Part shown: piece by piece, positions 16,477 through 24,516 of the stretch
Layout: every line of letters starts with the position of its first letter
How positions within the stretch are numbered: the stretch's first letter is position 1
Virus record (IMG/VR): IMGVR_UViG_3300033144_001147
Span: 1 to 61,738 of that record
Source: a virus
DNA: 61,738 nt
Reading direction: 5' to 3' (one strand)
Program-made: the position numbers and the translations under genes
Notes under the pieces: model-generated
Seen by the model: only the letters and a program-made list of their open reading frames with translations
The model's database searches: none
What the model was told of the DNA's origin: nothing

Positions 16477-17637
16477 TTATACTTTTTTTATACTTCTAAT
16501 TTTGAGTCCTTTTCCACTGCTTGAGTCGCCTACCGATCTAATCTTTAAACCATCTTTACTGAAACTTTGTGGAGTTTTACGCATATCCATATTAATGTTT
16601 TTTGACTTCTTAGTAACATCATCTACAGCTGCGGTCATTCCTTGATTGTAACAAAATTCAGCAAACTTGTCTAAATTCATCGCTACAGACATAGCTTTAT
16701 GATATCCTTGAGGGTCAGTCATTAGTCCGCTTTCTTTATCCATGAATTTACCCACGAAATTATTAACATCAGACTGTTTACTTTTTAACTCATCTCTATC
16801 ACCCGGCTTGAAGGTAAAATTTTTGTCTCCGATATTGAACTCAAAACCTTTGAACTCATCGTTAAAAACCTCGTTGGTTTTATTTACAAAATAATCGTAC
16901 CTTTTTTTCTGCGCTTCCTGTGCACTTTTCGATTCCTCTATATAACTTTTATAGCCTTCTATCTCTTTCTTCTCATCGGCTGACAATCCACCCCCGCTTG
17001 ACCCAAGAGGAGCTTTATATTTGTCTCGCTGTTCAGTTAGAAACTTTTTAGCTTTAACAAGTTCTCTTTTTTTAGCTAACTGCTTTTTCTTAATATCTTT
17101 TGGTTCGTCCAAATCTTCATCGTAAGAAAATTTATCCTCAATGATATCTTGAATATCCTCACTATCTAAACCTTCTTCAGTGGTTTTATAGTAAGCTGTT
17201 AGCACTTTGTCTCCGTCCATTTCTTCGTAGTCTTTTTGTAATTCTACAAAGTCATTGATACCTCGACCTGTTTCTTTTTTATATTTAAAATATGCCGCTA
17301 CATCTTCTGGTAAGTCTTCATTTGTTTCTTTCGCATCAAATAATTGATCTACCGATTCGATATCTTTATCATATCTTTTTTTAATATAAGAAAGAACTTC
17401 TGCATCATTTAACTCTGGTGCGGGAGTTTCTTCTTGTGCTTCTCCTTCCGATTGTACTTCTTTTTGTTCCGGAATGGTTTCGGCACTCGTAGAGCTTGTA
17501 TCCACTCGCTCCACGTTAGGGTTACTTTCTGTATCTTGGAATTTTTCTTCATGTTCCTTAAGTAATTTTTCTTCTACTTCTACTTTGGATTTTTCAGCTC
17601 CCGATACGTCTTTTACTGTAAATTTATTCTCTTCCAT
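16477..17637 (-). CDS. Putative scaffolding protein, 386 aa
   Basis: Highly charged, with an acidic, probably disordered N-terminus (residues 1-75, rich in Glu, Ser, Thr), a long Lys/Glu coiled-coil region (about 180-270) and a basic C-terminus (MDMRKTPQSFSKDGLKIRSVGDSSSGKGLKIRSIKKV) containing a repeated GLKIRS motif. It lies between portal and major capsid genes. Composition, length and position fit an internal scaffold whose basic tail contacts the shell. No catalytic motif seen. Confidence 0.75.
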   Translation of the reverse strand: MEENKFTVKDVSGAEKSKVEVEEKLLKEHEEKFQDTESNPNVERVDTSSTSAETIPEQKEVQSEGEAQEETPAPELNDAEVLSYIKKRYDKDIESVDQLFDAKETNEDLPEDVAAYFKYKKETGRGINDFVELQKDYEEMDGDKVLTAYYKTTEEGLDSEDIQDIIEDKFSYDEDLDEPKDIKKKQLAKKRELVKAKKFLTEQRDKYKAPLGSSGGGLSADEKKEIEGYKSYIEESKSAQEAQKKRYDYFVNKTNEVFNDEFKGFEFNIGDKNFTFKPGDRDELKSKQSDVNNFVGKFMDKESGLMTDPQGYHKAMSVAMNLDKFAEFCYNQGMTAAVDDVTKKSKNINMDMRKTPQSFSKDGLKIRSVGDSSSGKGLKIRSIKKV

Positions 17638-17657
17638 TTTATTTAATTTAATTTTTA

Positions 17658-17665
17658 CAAAGTTA
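17658..17665 (-). promoter_or_regulatory. TAACTTTG promoter element
   Basis: Minus-strand TAACTTTG, a TAnnTTTG match, lies about 20 bases upstream of the scaffold start. No TTG is found at 19-21 bases; the nearest is 26 away. A similar element (20171-20178), inside the terminase 3' end, precedes the portal gene. Confidence 0.45.
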
Positions 17666-17694
17666 ATACTAATTTTATTATATTTTTAAGCCAA

Positions 17695-20130
17695 TTATCT
17701 TGGATTAAATTCAGCTAAGTCAAATCCATCTAAACTGTCTTCGTTAGATTCAAAGTTCATAGCTGGTAAGTTTCTTTTACGTTGTTCAATCATTTTAGAC
17801 TGCTGAGTATTACCTTCAGCAATTCTTTGAGATTTACCTTTTTCTTTTCTTTCTTCTCGCATATCTATCTGTTGTTGCTCTTGACCTCTAAGCTGCATAT
17901 TGTAATTAAATTCAGCATCCATTAATCTACGTTTTAACTGAGCTTCATTATTTTGCTTTTCAATCTCAAAAGCAATCTCTGCTTGTTTAATTTGTATTTT
18001 AGCTTGTATCTCGGCTTGAGTTTGTTGCATTTTAGCTTGAGCCGCTTGTTGTTGCAACTGTTGTTGTTGCTGACCTTGCATAGCTTGTTTTTGTTGCTCT
18101 TGCGCTTGTTTCTCGGCAGCACTTTGTTTTCTTTTAACTTTCAGAAGTTGATTAGCTAATTTTAAATTATTAATAGTTCTAATATCAATAGCATCCTCTA
18201 AATCAATTCCTTGTTGTTGAAGAGCCATCTGAATGTTAGCTTCGAGTTGTTGTTTCTCCTCTTCATCCGGAGACATTTCTATAAATATACCAAAGTCATA
18301 TAGGTATAAATTTTTAATCTCCTCCAGTATTCCCATATTATATTTACCTATCTGCATAGCAAACTCGTCTTTAAAATCCGCATACTCTAAAATATCTGCA
18401 GTTCTTATAGATAAACATTCCGCTAATGTTTTAGTTATATATAAACTTGCATTTAATATATGTCGAGTAGCTACATTAGAATTTAAAGCAGCTAACTTTT
18501 GAATCCCCACTAAAGAATTAGGGTCCGGAGTAGAGGCATCTCGAGCTTCATTTAATCCTGTTACCTGCCTTAACATCCCTAAGTAATGATTATAATTACC
18601 TACCAACATCTGCATTTTACTTTGCCCACTACTTGATGTTAATTGACTAATAGGCTGTCTGGCATTATTAAATTCTCCATCCTGAGTATAACTTCTTCCT
18701 ACTACACTACCAGTCTGGAAATATAACCTCAACGCATCCTCTGGATTATATGCAGCTCCAGTTCCTAAATCAACTTCGCTTAATCCGTCCGCGTCAATAA
18801 ATACCCCATCTGGAACAACTTTAGAAACAACTTGTTGTATTTTTAAATGAGTTAATTGTATAAGGTCCGCAAAAGGAATCATTCTTCTTACTAAAGATTC
18901 TAACGTTCCTTTATATAACTTAGGAGCACAGGCTACATAATTAGGCATTGCAAATTGGTTGGCAGAATTAGGCCTCACCATATTCTCCATCATTTTCCAT
19001 TCTAAAATAATATTCGTACCCATAACCATTACTCCTTCATACCATACATCAATCTTTTTTTCTACTCTTTCAAACTTACCTTCTTCCATCATCTCTGGAG
19101 GAGGGTTAAACTGGTCGTCTTTTTGCACTGTCTTAAACGTACCTTCCGCCACTTGTTTTTTCTTATACACAAAAGTGTTAGTAGTTTTGTAATTAAAGTA
19201 GAGTAATGTACATGTGTCTCGAGCAAACATACTGTTCTCGTACATAGCCGCTACATTATAATAATCATACCAAGCTTGACTATACTTAGAAATTTCCTCC
19301 ATCTCTTCGTTAGTAATCTCAGGATCTATTTTTACCAACTCCCCGATAGGAACTGTTTTTATTTCTCCCCAATAAAAAGTATCTTTAAAGTATGGGTCCT
19401 CAGTATAGCTATAAACAACATTGGCTGGGTCTACATATTCTACTCTTATACCATCACCTTTCTGGAACATGTGTTTAGTAATACCTATTCCTAAAGTAGT
19501 TATATCATAATCCACACGTTTACGAGTGTCGTTATAATGGTTTTCCTCCATCATAGTATTAATAGCAATCTCATTAGCAATCTCAATTCCAGGCTTGTAG
19601 TTTAACTGCATATATAACTCCATCTCAGCGTCAGACTCTGGTAAATTTTTAGGGTCCTGAGAAAACATAGGAACCTGAAAGTCTTTTTCTATTTGTAAAA
19701 ATAAATCTTTCGCTACCACATTCTTTTCTACCTCTCGCTGAAACTCGTTTCTTTTTTCTGCCGACATAGCATCCATAGCTACACAGTTTACATCAAACAT
19801 TCTGTCAGCCATTCCATTTACAACTATATCTACAAATTTAGGGATGATAGGAACAGGAGTCCAGTCTAAATTTAAATAAGACAAGTCCCCATCTATTGAT
19901 AACTCATCTTTATATTTAGCAACAGATTGTTCTCCTCTCGCATATAAACGTAGTCTATGAAATTCTGCCCACTGATTATAGAACCTACAATTATATCCGT
20001 CTTTCCTGAACCATTCGTATTGTATAGCTTGTCCTACTTGCAGTCCAAACTCTTCTGTCTTCTTTTCGCTGTCTGAAACAAATTGGTCGGGAAAAGCAGC
20101 AGCATTGATATCTATTTTTACATTTTTCAT
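17695..20130 (-). CDS. Portal protein, 811 aa
   Basis: The portal would form the dodecameric DNA channel at one capsid vertex. Support: position directly after the large terminase (4-base overlap), size, and an N-terminal region (RFYNQWAEFHRLRLYARGEQSVAKYKDEL ... VDIVVNGMADRMFDVNCVAMD) like crAss-like phage portals. A Gln/Ala-rich coiled coil (about 670-770, QQQQQLQQQAAQAKMQQTQAE) and a polar tail fit the barrel and crown of podovirus portals. Residues 500-560 (SKMQMLVGNYNHYLGMLRQVTGLNEARDAS) include a motif typical of portal stems. The Gln repeats make long spurious frames on both strands. Confidence 0.85.
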   Translation of the reverse strand: MKNVKIDINAAAFPDQFVSDSEKKTEEFGLQVGQAIQYEWFRKDGYNCRFYNQWAEFHRLRLYARGEQSVAKYKDELSIDGDLSYLNLDWTPVPIIPKFVDIVVNGMADRMFDVNCVAMDAMSAEKRNEFQREVEKNVVAKDLFLQIEKDFQVPMFSQDPKNLPESDAEMELYMQLNYKPGIEIANEIAINTMMEENHYNDTRKRVDYDITTLGIGITKHMFQKGDGIRVEYVDPANVVYSYTEDPYFKDTFYWGEIKTVPIGELVKIDPEITNEEMEEISKYSQAWYDYYNVAAMYENSMFARDTCTLLYFNYKTTNTFVYKKKQVAEGTFKTVQKDDQFNPPPEMMEEGKFERVEKKIDVWYEGVMVMGTNIILEWKMMENMVRPNSANQFAMPNYVACAPKLYKGTLESLVRRMIPFADLIQLTHLKIQQVVSKVVPDGVFIDADGLSEVDLGTGAAYNPEDALRLYFQTGSVVGRSYTQDGEFNNARQPISQLTSSSGQSKMQMLVGNYNHYLGMLRQVTGLNEARDASTPDPNSLVGIQKLAALNSNVATRHILNASLYITKTLAECLSIRTADILEYADFKDEFAMQIGKYNMGILEEIKNLYLYDFGIFIEMSPDEEEKQQLEANIQMALQQQGIDLEDAIDIRTINNLKLANQLLKVKRKQSAAEKQAQEQQKQAMQGQQQQQLQQQAAQAKMQQTQAEIQAKIQIKQAEIAFEIEKQNNEAQLKRRLMDAEFNYNMQLRGQEQQQIDMREERKEKGKSQRIAEGNTQQSKMIEQRKRNLPAMNFESNEDSLDGFDLAEFNPR

Positions 20131-22373
20131 CGGATTATTCGGCTTTGGGTATTGGTATTGTTATATCTTGCAAAGTTAACACTTATTTTTGATTTTTGTT
20201 TAGACGGTGTGTATAAGTGCTTCTGATTAGCCATAATAGCTAATCCAGAACTAATAGCCGCATCAAACTTGGTTCTATTACTAATATCAAACTTAGCCCA
20301 GTCTTCCAATGTGCGACCAAAGTGCATTACACCCATGTCCCCTTGATCTCTATAATCTCCAGTAAAATCAATTCCTACATATTTTTCTATATAAGATTCA
20401 ATTGCTGAGGCATGAGATTGTTTTACGTCTTCCGAGGTGTTTGGGATACCTCCTAACTCCCGTTCTGTTTTAGATAATTTATTATAAGTTTTATCGGGGC
20501 GGTTTAAAGAAAAACCTCTATACCCTCTGTTTTTAAAATGATACAAAAGACGAGGTTTATTGTTCTCGCATAAAATAGGCATCCCATAAAATATACATGC
20601 CATTAACACTTCTTCAAAAAATATCTCCGCGGTTTGTGGTCGAGCTATGTATTCTAAGAAAAACTCATTACTTGGAGCTTCATCCATATTAAATTTAGTC
20701 AATCCGTGTAAAGCTCCGTTAGACCCCTTTCCTACCACTACTCCCGATATATCATAAGAGTCACATCCAAATGAACCTAAGTGTTCATTTCCTGGTTTTT
20801 TTATTCCCCTTTCTGTAATTATATTATTCTGTAATTCTTTTTTAGGAGTCCAGCTAACTAAAAATCTTCCTTTTCGATTAGGAGACCACATTACTTTAGA
20901 ATCTTTAATTCCATCTGCCCAATAAAAAGAACCTCGAGTAGTATGATGGTCCATAATTAAAGAGTCATTATAATCTATCTGTTGATAAATTTTAGTTAAA
21001 TTAAACAACGATTGTTTACTCTCATCCCTAAAAGCGTGAGACTCAGTTCGAGGAAACTGTCTATAAAATTCATTTAAAGCATCTGGGTCTTGAGATAAAG
21101 AGTCTACTTCATTTTCCCAATAATCTACAGCCCCTACTACAATATCCTCTCCGTCAATTCCTATTACTGGAGATGGTGGAGTATTTAACACGGGCATCCC
21201 ATACCTATCAATATAACCTTCAAAATTCCATTCCATAGGAACAAACAAGCAGTATAATCCGCTTTTAGTTTGACCATTAGCATTTCGATTAGAAGGAAAA
21301 GAATCTTCGTATAACTTTTTAAAATTAGAACCCCCTTTATCTAACGCATTAGAAGTAGACCCCATCATACATTTACCAATAATCTTACTACCTAATCTTA
21401 AACAAGTTTTAGTTACCCTCCAGTTATTTAATATGTTATCTGGTTTTTCCCACTTACCACTCTCATCATGCAAAAGTAGTTGTAGTTTTTCTCCGTCATA
21501 ACTATTATCTCCTGTATTCTTCCAGTCAATAGTTGTATCTAACCCCTCTAATTCCTCGTCAGATATTTTATGCATATTTTTTTTAGTAATCTTAGAAGCT
21601 GGAACTCTATACGCTAATTCTGTTTTAGGTTTATCCATACCATCTTGAATAGGTTTGAAAAAGAATGGGTAGTTATTAGAAATAGGGACCACTTTGTCGG
21701 TAAACATTTTCTTAGCGTCCGATCCGGTTTTTGATAAAATACCTATACGCGAATCTTTAGTTATAGTAGCTTGATTTACGCCCTCGCAAGAACTCATAAA
21801 AGAAAACCCAGAACGTCTAATTTTTAAATAGCACATTCCAAAACTTCGTTTATCCGCCTTGCAAGCCTCCCAAAAAATATAGAATATTCTATTAGCTTCT
21901 CTAAAATCTGGATTTCCTACATCAATTTTAGTCCACTGCAAATACATATAATGAGTACCTGTAATATAAGTAGGAACTCCTTTATTCATAAACCAATACC
22001 CTTGCTCTCTTCTATCAAACTCTTCTTCTATATATTCTACCCATTGAGATTTAAATATATCAGGAGTTTCGTGCCATTGAAAAATAGATTTAATCCTACT
22101 AAGCTCTTTAGCAATAGGAGCCGCCTCCCAATATTGCTCTTCTTTATCTGCGTGTCTTTTATATATATCTTTAGGTGGTTTAGGTAAAGCTATCCTTAAT
22201 CCATTAATATCTATAACCTTATCTATCTGTCCTGTTTTAGAAATAACAACAACATCGTATTTAGCATTATACCCATAAAGCCAGCTTCTTCCTCTATTTT
22301 TATTAGATATAACAGACTTGGATATAACTCCTTTTAATTCTGTATATAAGTTATTTTGAATTTCTTTCCGCAA
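20127..22373 (-). CDS. terL: Terminase large subunit, 748 aa
   Basis: ATPase and nuclease that packages DNA through the portal. The ATPase region has YLKIRRSGFSFMSSCEG (around residues 180-196), at the place of Walker A but with R-R-S-G-F-S in place of a classical GKT/S, and LQLLLHDESGKW for Walker B with the catalytic acidic pair. The C-terminal RNase-H-like nuclease begins near FGCDSYDISGVVVGKGSNGALHG (about 535-560), with the first metal-binding Asp. It overlaps the 92-aa gene by 23 bases and the portal gene by 4. No separate canonical small terminase gene is obvious; the 92-aa or 68-aa gene is a candidate. Confidence 0.88.
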   Translation of the reverse strand: MRKEIQNNLYTELKGVISKSVISNKNRGRSWLYGYNAKYDVVVISKTGQIDKVIDINGLRIALPKPPKDIYKRHADKEEQYWEAAPIAKELSRIKSIFQWHETPDIFKSQWVEYIEEEFDRREQGYWFMNKGVPTYITGTHYMYLQWTKIDVGNPDFREANRIFYIFWEACKADKRSFGMCYLKIRRSGFSFMSSCEGVNQATITKDSRIGILSKTGSDAKKMFTDKVVPISNNYPFFFKPIQDGMDKPKTELAYRVPASKITKKNMHKISDEELEGLDTTIDWKNTGDNSYDGEKLQLLLHDESGKWEKPDNILNNWRVTKTCLRLGSKIIGKCMMGSTSNALDKGGSNFKKLYEDSFPSNRNANGQTKSGLYCLFVPMEWNFEGYIDRYGMPVLNTPPSPVIGIDGEDIVVGAVDYWENEVDSLSQDPDALNEFYRQFPRTESHAFRDESKQSLFNLTKIYQQIDYNDSLIMDHHTTRGSFYWADGIKDSKVMWSPNRKGRFLVSWTPKKELQNNIITERGIKKPGNEHLGSFGCDSYDISGVVVGKGSNGALHGLTKFNMDEAPSNEFFLEYIARPQTAEIFFEEVLMACIFYGMPILCENNKPRLLYHFKNRGYRGFSLNRPDKTYNKLSKTERELGGIPNTSEDVKQSHASAIESYIEKYVGIDFTGDYRDQGDMGVMHFGRTLEDWAKFDISNRTKFDAAISSGLAIMANQKHLYTPSKQKSKISVNFARYNNTNTQSRIIR

Positions 22374-22629
22374 ATCCTTTTACTGTATTAGTTTTATTTT
22401 TTACTATACCTCCCTCCAGCATAGTTTTTTCTTCTTCAATACGTTTTAGTATTTCAAACGCATCCATAATACAAAGCTTTTTAGTGGCCGCTGCATTTTT
22501 AAGTCTGTCAGCCGCTAAAGGATCTTCCGCTTCATATTTAATAATATCCTCTTTAGCTACCTTAATTAATTGCTTAACCGCTTTTTCGCCAGCCTGTATG
22601 ATGCTTAATTTAATTTCCTTTATGTCCAT
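22351..22629 (-). CDS. Small helical protein upstream of terL, 92 aa
   Basis: Mostly helical, Lys/Glu/Ala-rich (MDIKEIKLSIIQAGEKAVKQLIKVAKEDIIKYEAEDPLAADRLKNAAATKKLCIMDAFEILKRIEEEK). It overlaps both the 68-aa gene and terL. Position and size make it a candidate small terminase or packaging accessory protein; no sequence signature proves this. Confidence 0.7.
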   Translation of the reverse strand: MDIKEIKLSIIQAGEKAVKQLIKVAKEDIIKYEAEDPLAADRLKNAAATKKLCIMDAFEILKRIEEEKTMLEGGIVKNKTNTVKGFAERNSK

Positions 22630-22816
22630 CTTCTTCTTTAAATTTTTCCTGTAATTTTCCTAAAGCCTTTTCGTGACCTGGCATTTCTTTTAAAATTTGC
22701 AGCGCTCCTAACACCATATCTCTGGTTTGTTTTTCTTCAAGAATTAACTTTTGAAGATTAGAGGTTAACGCTTCTACTTTTGCTTTTAAAATTCCAATGT
22801 TTTTTTGTACTCCCAT
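22610..22816 (-). CDS. Small coiled-coil protein, 68 aa
   Basis: Predicted coiled coil (NIGILKAKVEALTSNLQKLILEEKQTRDMVLGALQILKEM, 6-45) with a charged tail. It overlaps the following 92-aa gene by 20 bases, indicating translational coupling. Function unknown; could partner the packaging machinery. Confidence 0.68.
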   Translation of the reverse strand: MGVQKNIGILKAKVEALTSNLQKLILEEKQTRDMVLGALQILKEMPGHEKALGKLQEKFKEEDGHKGN

Positions 22817-22819
22817 GAT

Positions 22820-23143
22820 TTAATTTTTTTTAAATTTATATATACTATATTTTAAAGTTAACTCTCTGCCTTCTTTTATCTTACGAAGAGTCTTTAATTT
22901 TTTATAATTATAATCTCCTTCGTCTTCTATTAGCTCACAATTAGGGTTTTCGCTATGATTTATAAATCCTCCTAACGGAGTCCGAATAAAATCATGCTGA
23001 AACTCTGGATCGTAAATATGAGTAATACCAATAATAATATCTTTCGGAACATCCTCGGTTGCAAAAATACCAGCCCCGTGTATTGGCGAGGGGCCGATAG
23101 AAAGATATTCAGGCAACGGTTTATAGTTTTCTTCACTTTTCAT
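22820..23143 (-). CDS. SET-domain protein (putative protein-lysine methyltransferase), 107 aa
   Basis: A minimal SET domain. It shows the N-terminal SIGPSPIHGAGIFATEDVPKDIIIG block (16-40, matching the family GxGxxA pattern), the pseudoknot motif FINHSENPNC (60-69; NHS contacts S-adenosylmethionine) and the terminal LRKIKEGRELTLKYSIY (85-101, the usual ELTxxY). SET proteins methylate lysine side chains using SAM. At 107 residues it is close to the smallest known single-domain forms; the post-SET cysteines are absent. It overlaps the 2OG-oxygenase gene by 11 bases. Target unknown; virion or ribosomal protein are guesses. Confidence 0.85.
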   Translation of the reverse strand: MKSEENYKPLPEYLSIGPSPIHGAGIFATEDVPKDIIIGITHIYDPEFQHDFIRTPLGGFINHSENPNCELIEDEGDYNYKKLKTLRKIKEGRELTLKYSIYKFKKN

Positions 23144-23717
23144 TTTTTTTATATTTATAAAATATTACAAAAACATTTCTCCCCTCCTTCCATGATTGGT
23201 TTGGATATTTACTATGAAAGTAATTTGCAGGATAAGATATAAGCCTATTTTCCTCATATCCAGCTACCGAAACTAATCTCCATTTTTCTAATTCATTTGC
23301 ATCAACCCTTATCATTTCATTATATTCTTTATCCTCGACATGTTCAGGTAAAAACTGTCCGTAGATTATATGCTCCCAAAATGCTGTTCCGTGCAACTCT
23401 TCTTTCTCCCGAGGGGACATATATAAGACTGCCGCTCTATCTGGCTGCTCTCCTTTTATTTTTAAATCTGAATGTATCCTCCAATCCGTATCCTCACTAT
23501 CTGTAGATGTTCTAAAAAAACTTAATATATTTTCTACAGGCCTACCCTCTACCAATCCTAACTTATTTGTCATATAGTTAGTAAAAGTCTCGGGCGATGA
23601 TTGAGTATAAAAATCTTTTTCCCCTACTGTATGTTTTAAAAATTCTCCCTTTTTTAAATAATTAGTTGCTAAGTCAAATAAATCTTTATCCACGAAATTA
23701 TCTATAATTCGTATCAT
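23133..23717 (-). CDS. 2-oxoglutarate/Fe(II)-dependent oxygenase (prolyl-hydroxylase-like), 194 aa
   Basis: The double-stranded beta-helix iron site is complete: HxD at His82/Asp84 (DWRIHSDLK), distal His168 (YPANYFHSKYP) and the 2-oxoglutarate-binding Arg180 (WKEGRNVFVIFY). The enzyme would hydroxylate a protein or small-molecule substrate using O2 and 2-oxoglutarate. Such genes are frequent in marine phages. It is translationally coupled to the SET gene (11-base overlap) and follows the GroES-like gene (4-base overlap), so the three products are made together. Confidence 0.88.
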   Translation of the reverse strand: MIRIIDNFVDKDLFDLATNYLKKGEFLKHTVGEKDFYTQSSPETFTNYMTNKLGLVEGRPVENILSFFRTSTDSEDTDWRIHSDLKIKGEQPDRAAVLYMSPREKEELHGTAFWEHIIYGQFLPEHVEDKEYNEMIRVDANELEKWRLVSVAGYEENRLISYPANYFHSKYPNQSWKEGRNVFVIFYKYKKNEK

Positions 23718-24277
23718 ATTATCATTGTTATATTTTTAGTAAACATGCGGTATAGTTTTTCTCCTTCTACCTTAAACTCATATTCGCTGTCTGGAGCAAA
23801 AGAAATTTTATCTCCTTCTTTTACTCCTAATTTAATTAATTCATTATTGATATATTTTACTTCTCCCATTAAAGGCTCCTCATTACCTCCTTTATACATA
23901 AATGAATCTTGAAGTGTTAGAGGTTTTATAAAACAATATTTTCCGTGAGCCTTCCATTTATTATTATTTTTATATAAGAAAAACTGATCGTTTTCTACTA
24001 AGAAGTGGTCGTCTTTTAAATAACTTCTTCCGCTTTTTTGACGACCGTACATGTCATAGTAAAATTTAAAAACATTATGATGAACCAATAGAGTGTCTCC
24101 TTTTTGTATTTCGCCTTGATAACCAATAGGTGTAGAAATAACGGTAGCTAAACGATTAGCGGAAGTATGGTCTTCTTGAGATACGCTGGTTATAAAGTCT
24201 ACCTCCCCGATTTGAGTACTATTATCGTATCTTTTATTTTTTACAGGAGTGACTATAAAATTATATGGAGATCTCAT
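23714..24277 (-). CDS. GroES-like double-domain protein, 187 aa
   Basis: Start chosen at the ATG overlapping the stop of the 72-aa gene (TAATG), which begins MRSPYNFIVTPV; an upstream in-frame start would add 19 residues and overlap more. Two segments look like GroES barrels: IGEVDFITSV...GEIQKGDTLLVHHNVFKFYYD (about 20-75) and GEVKYINNELIKLGVKEGDKISFAPDSEYEFKVEGEKLYRM (about 138-178), each ending with the GDxxxf pattern. It may be a tandem GroES-fold protein, perhaps a cochaperonin variant or a fold used otherwise. A true GroES is also encoded at 33635-33892. Confidence 0.6.
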   Translation of the reverse strand: MRSPYNFIVTPVKNKRYDNSTQIGEVDFITSVSQEDHTSANRLATVISTPIGYQGEIQKGDTLLVHHNVFKFYYDMYGRQKSGRSYLKDDHFLVENDQFFLYKNNNKWKAHGKYCFIKPLTLQDSFMYKGGNEEPLMGEVKYINNELIKLGVKEGDKISFAPDSEYEFKVEGEKLYRMFTKNITMII

Positions 24278-24495
24278 TAAAAGTTTATATTGTATTCTAA
24301 GGATATAGGAAGGGTAACAAGGAACTCTTTCCACACATAAATTTCGTTATTTTTCTGTATCCAAATTTTATATGAACCTTCGAGCGCTTGTATTAAATGA
24401 ATGGTATGACTACCTCCTAATACGTCTTGCCCAACAATATAATGCATAGCGCCTGACTTGTAGTCAGCGCCAATTGATATTTTTCTAATGTCCAT
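24277..24495 (-). CDS. Small conserved-type protein, 72 aa
   Basis: MDIRKISIGADYKSGAMHYIVGQDVLGGSHTIHLIQ...YKIWIQKNNEIYVWKEF looks like a compact alpha/beta protein. I recall similar short proteins in marine phage genomes but no function. It is the first gene of the GroES-like / oxygenase / SET group and shares its stop with the next start. Confidence 0.72.
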   Translation of the reverse strand: MDIRKISIGADYKSGAMHYIVGQDVLGGSHTIHLIQALEGSYKIWIQKNNEIYVWKEFLVTLPISLEYNINF

Positions 24496-24516
24496 TTCAT
24501 TTAATTTAATTATTTT

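Noticed and set aside
18000-18130. Short basic frame on the minus strand inside the portal gene
   Set aside because: It is a frame-shifted reading of the portal Gln-rich coiled coil, without start context.
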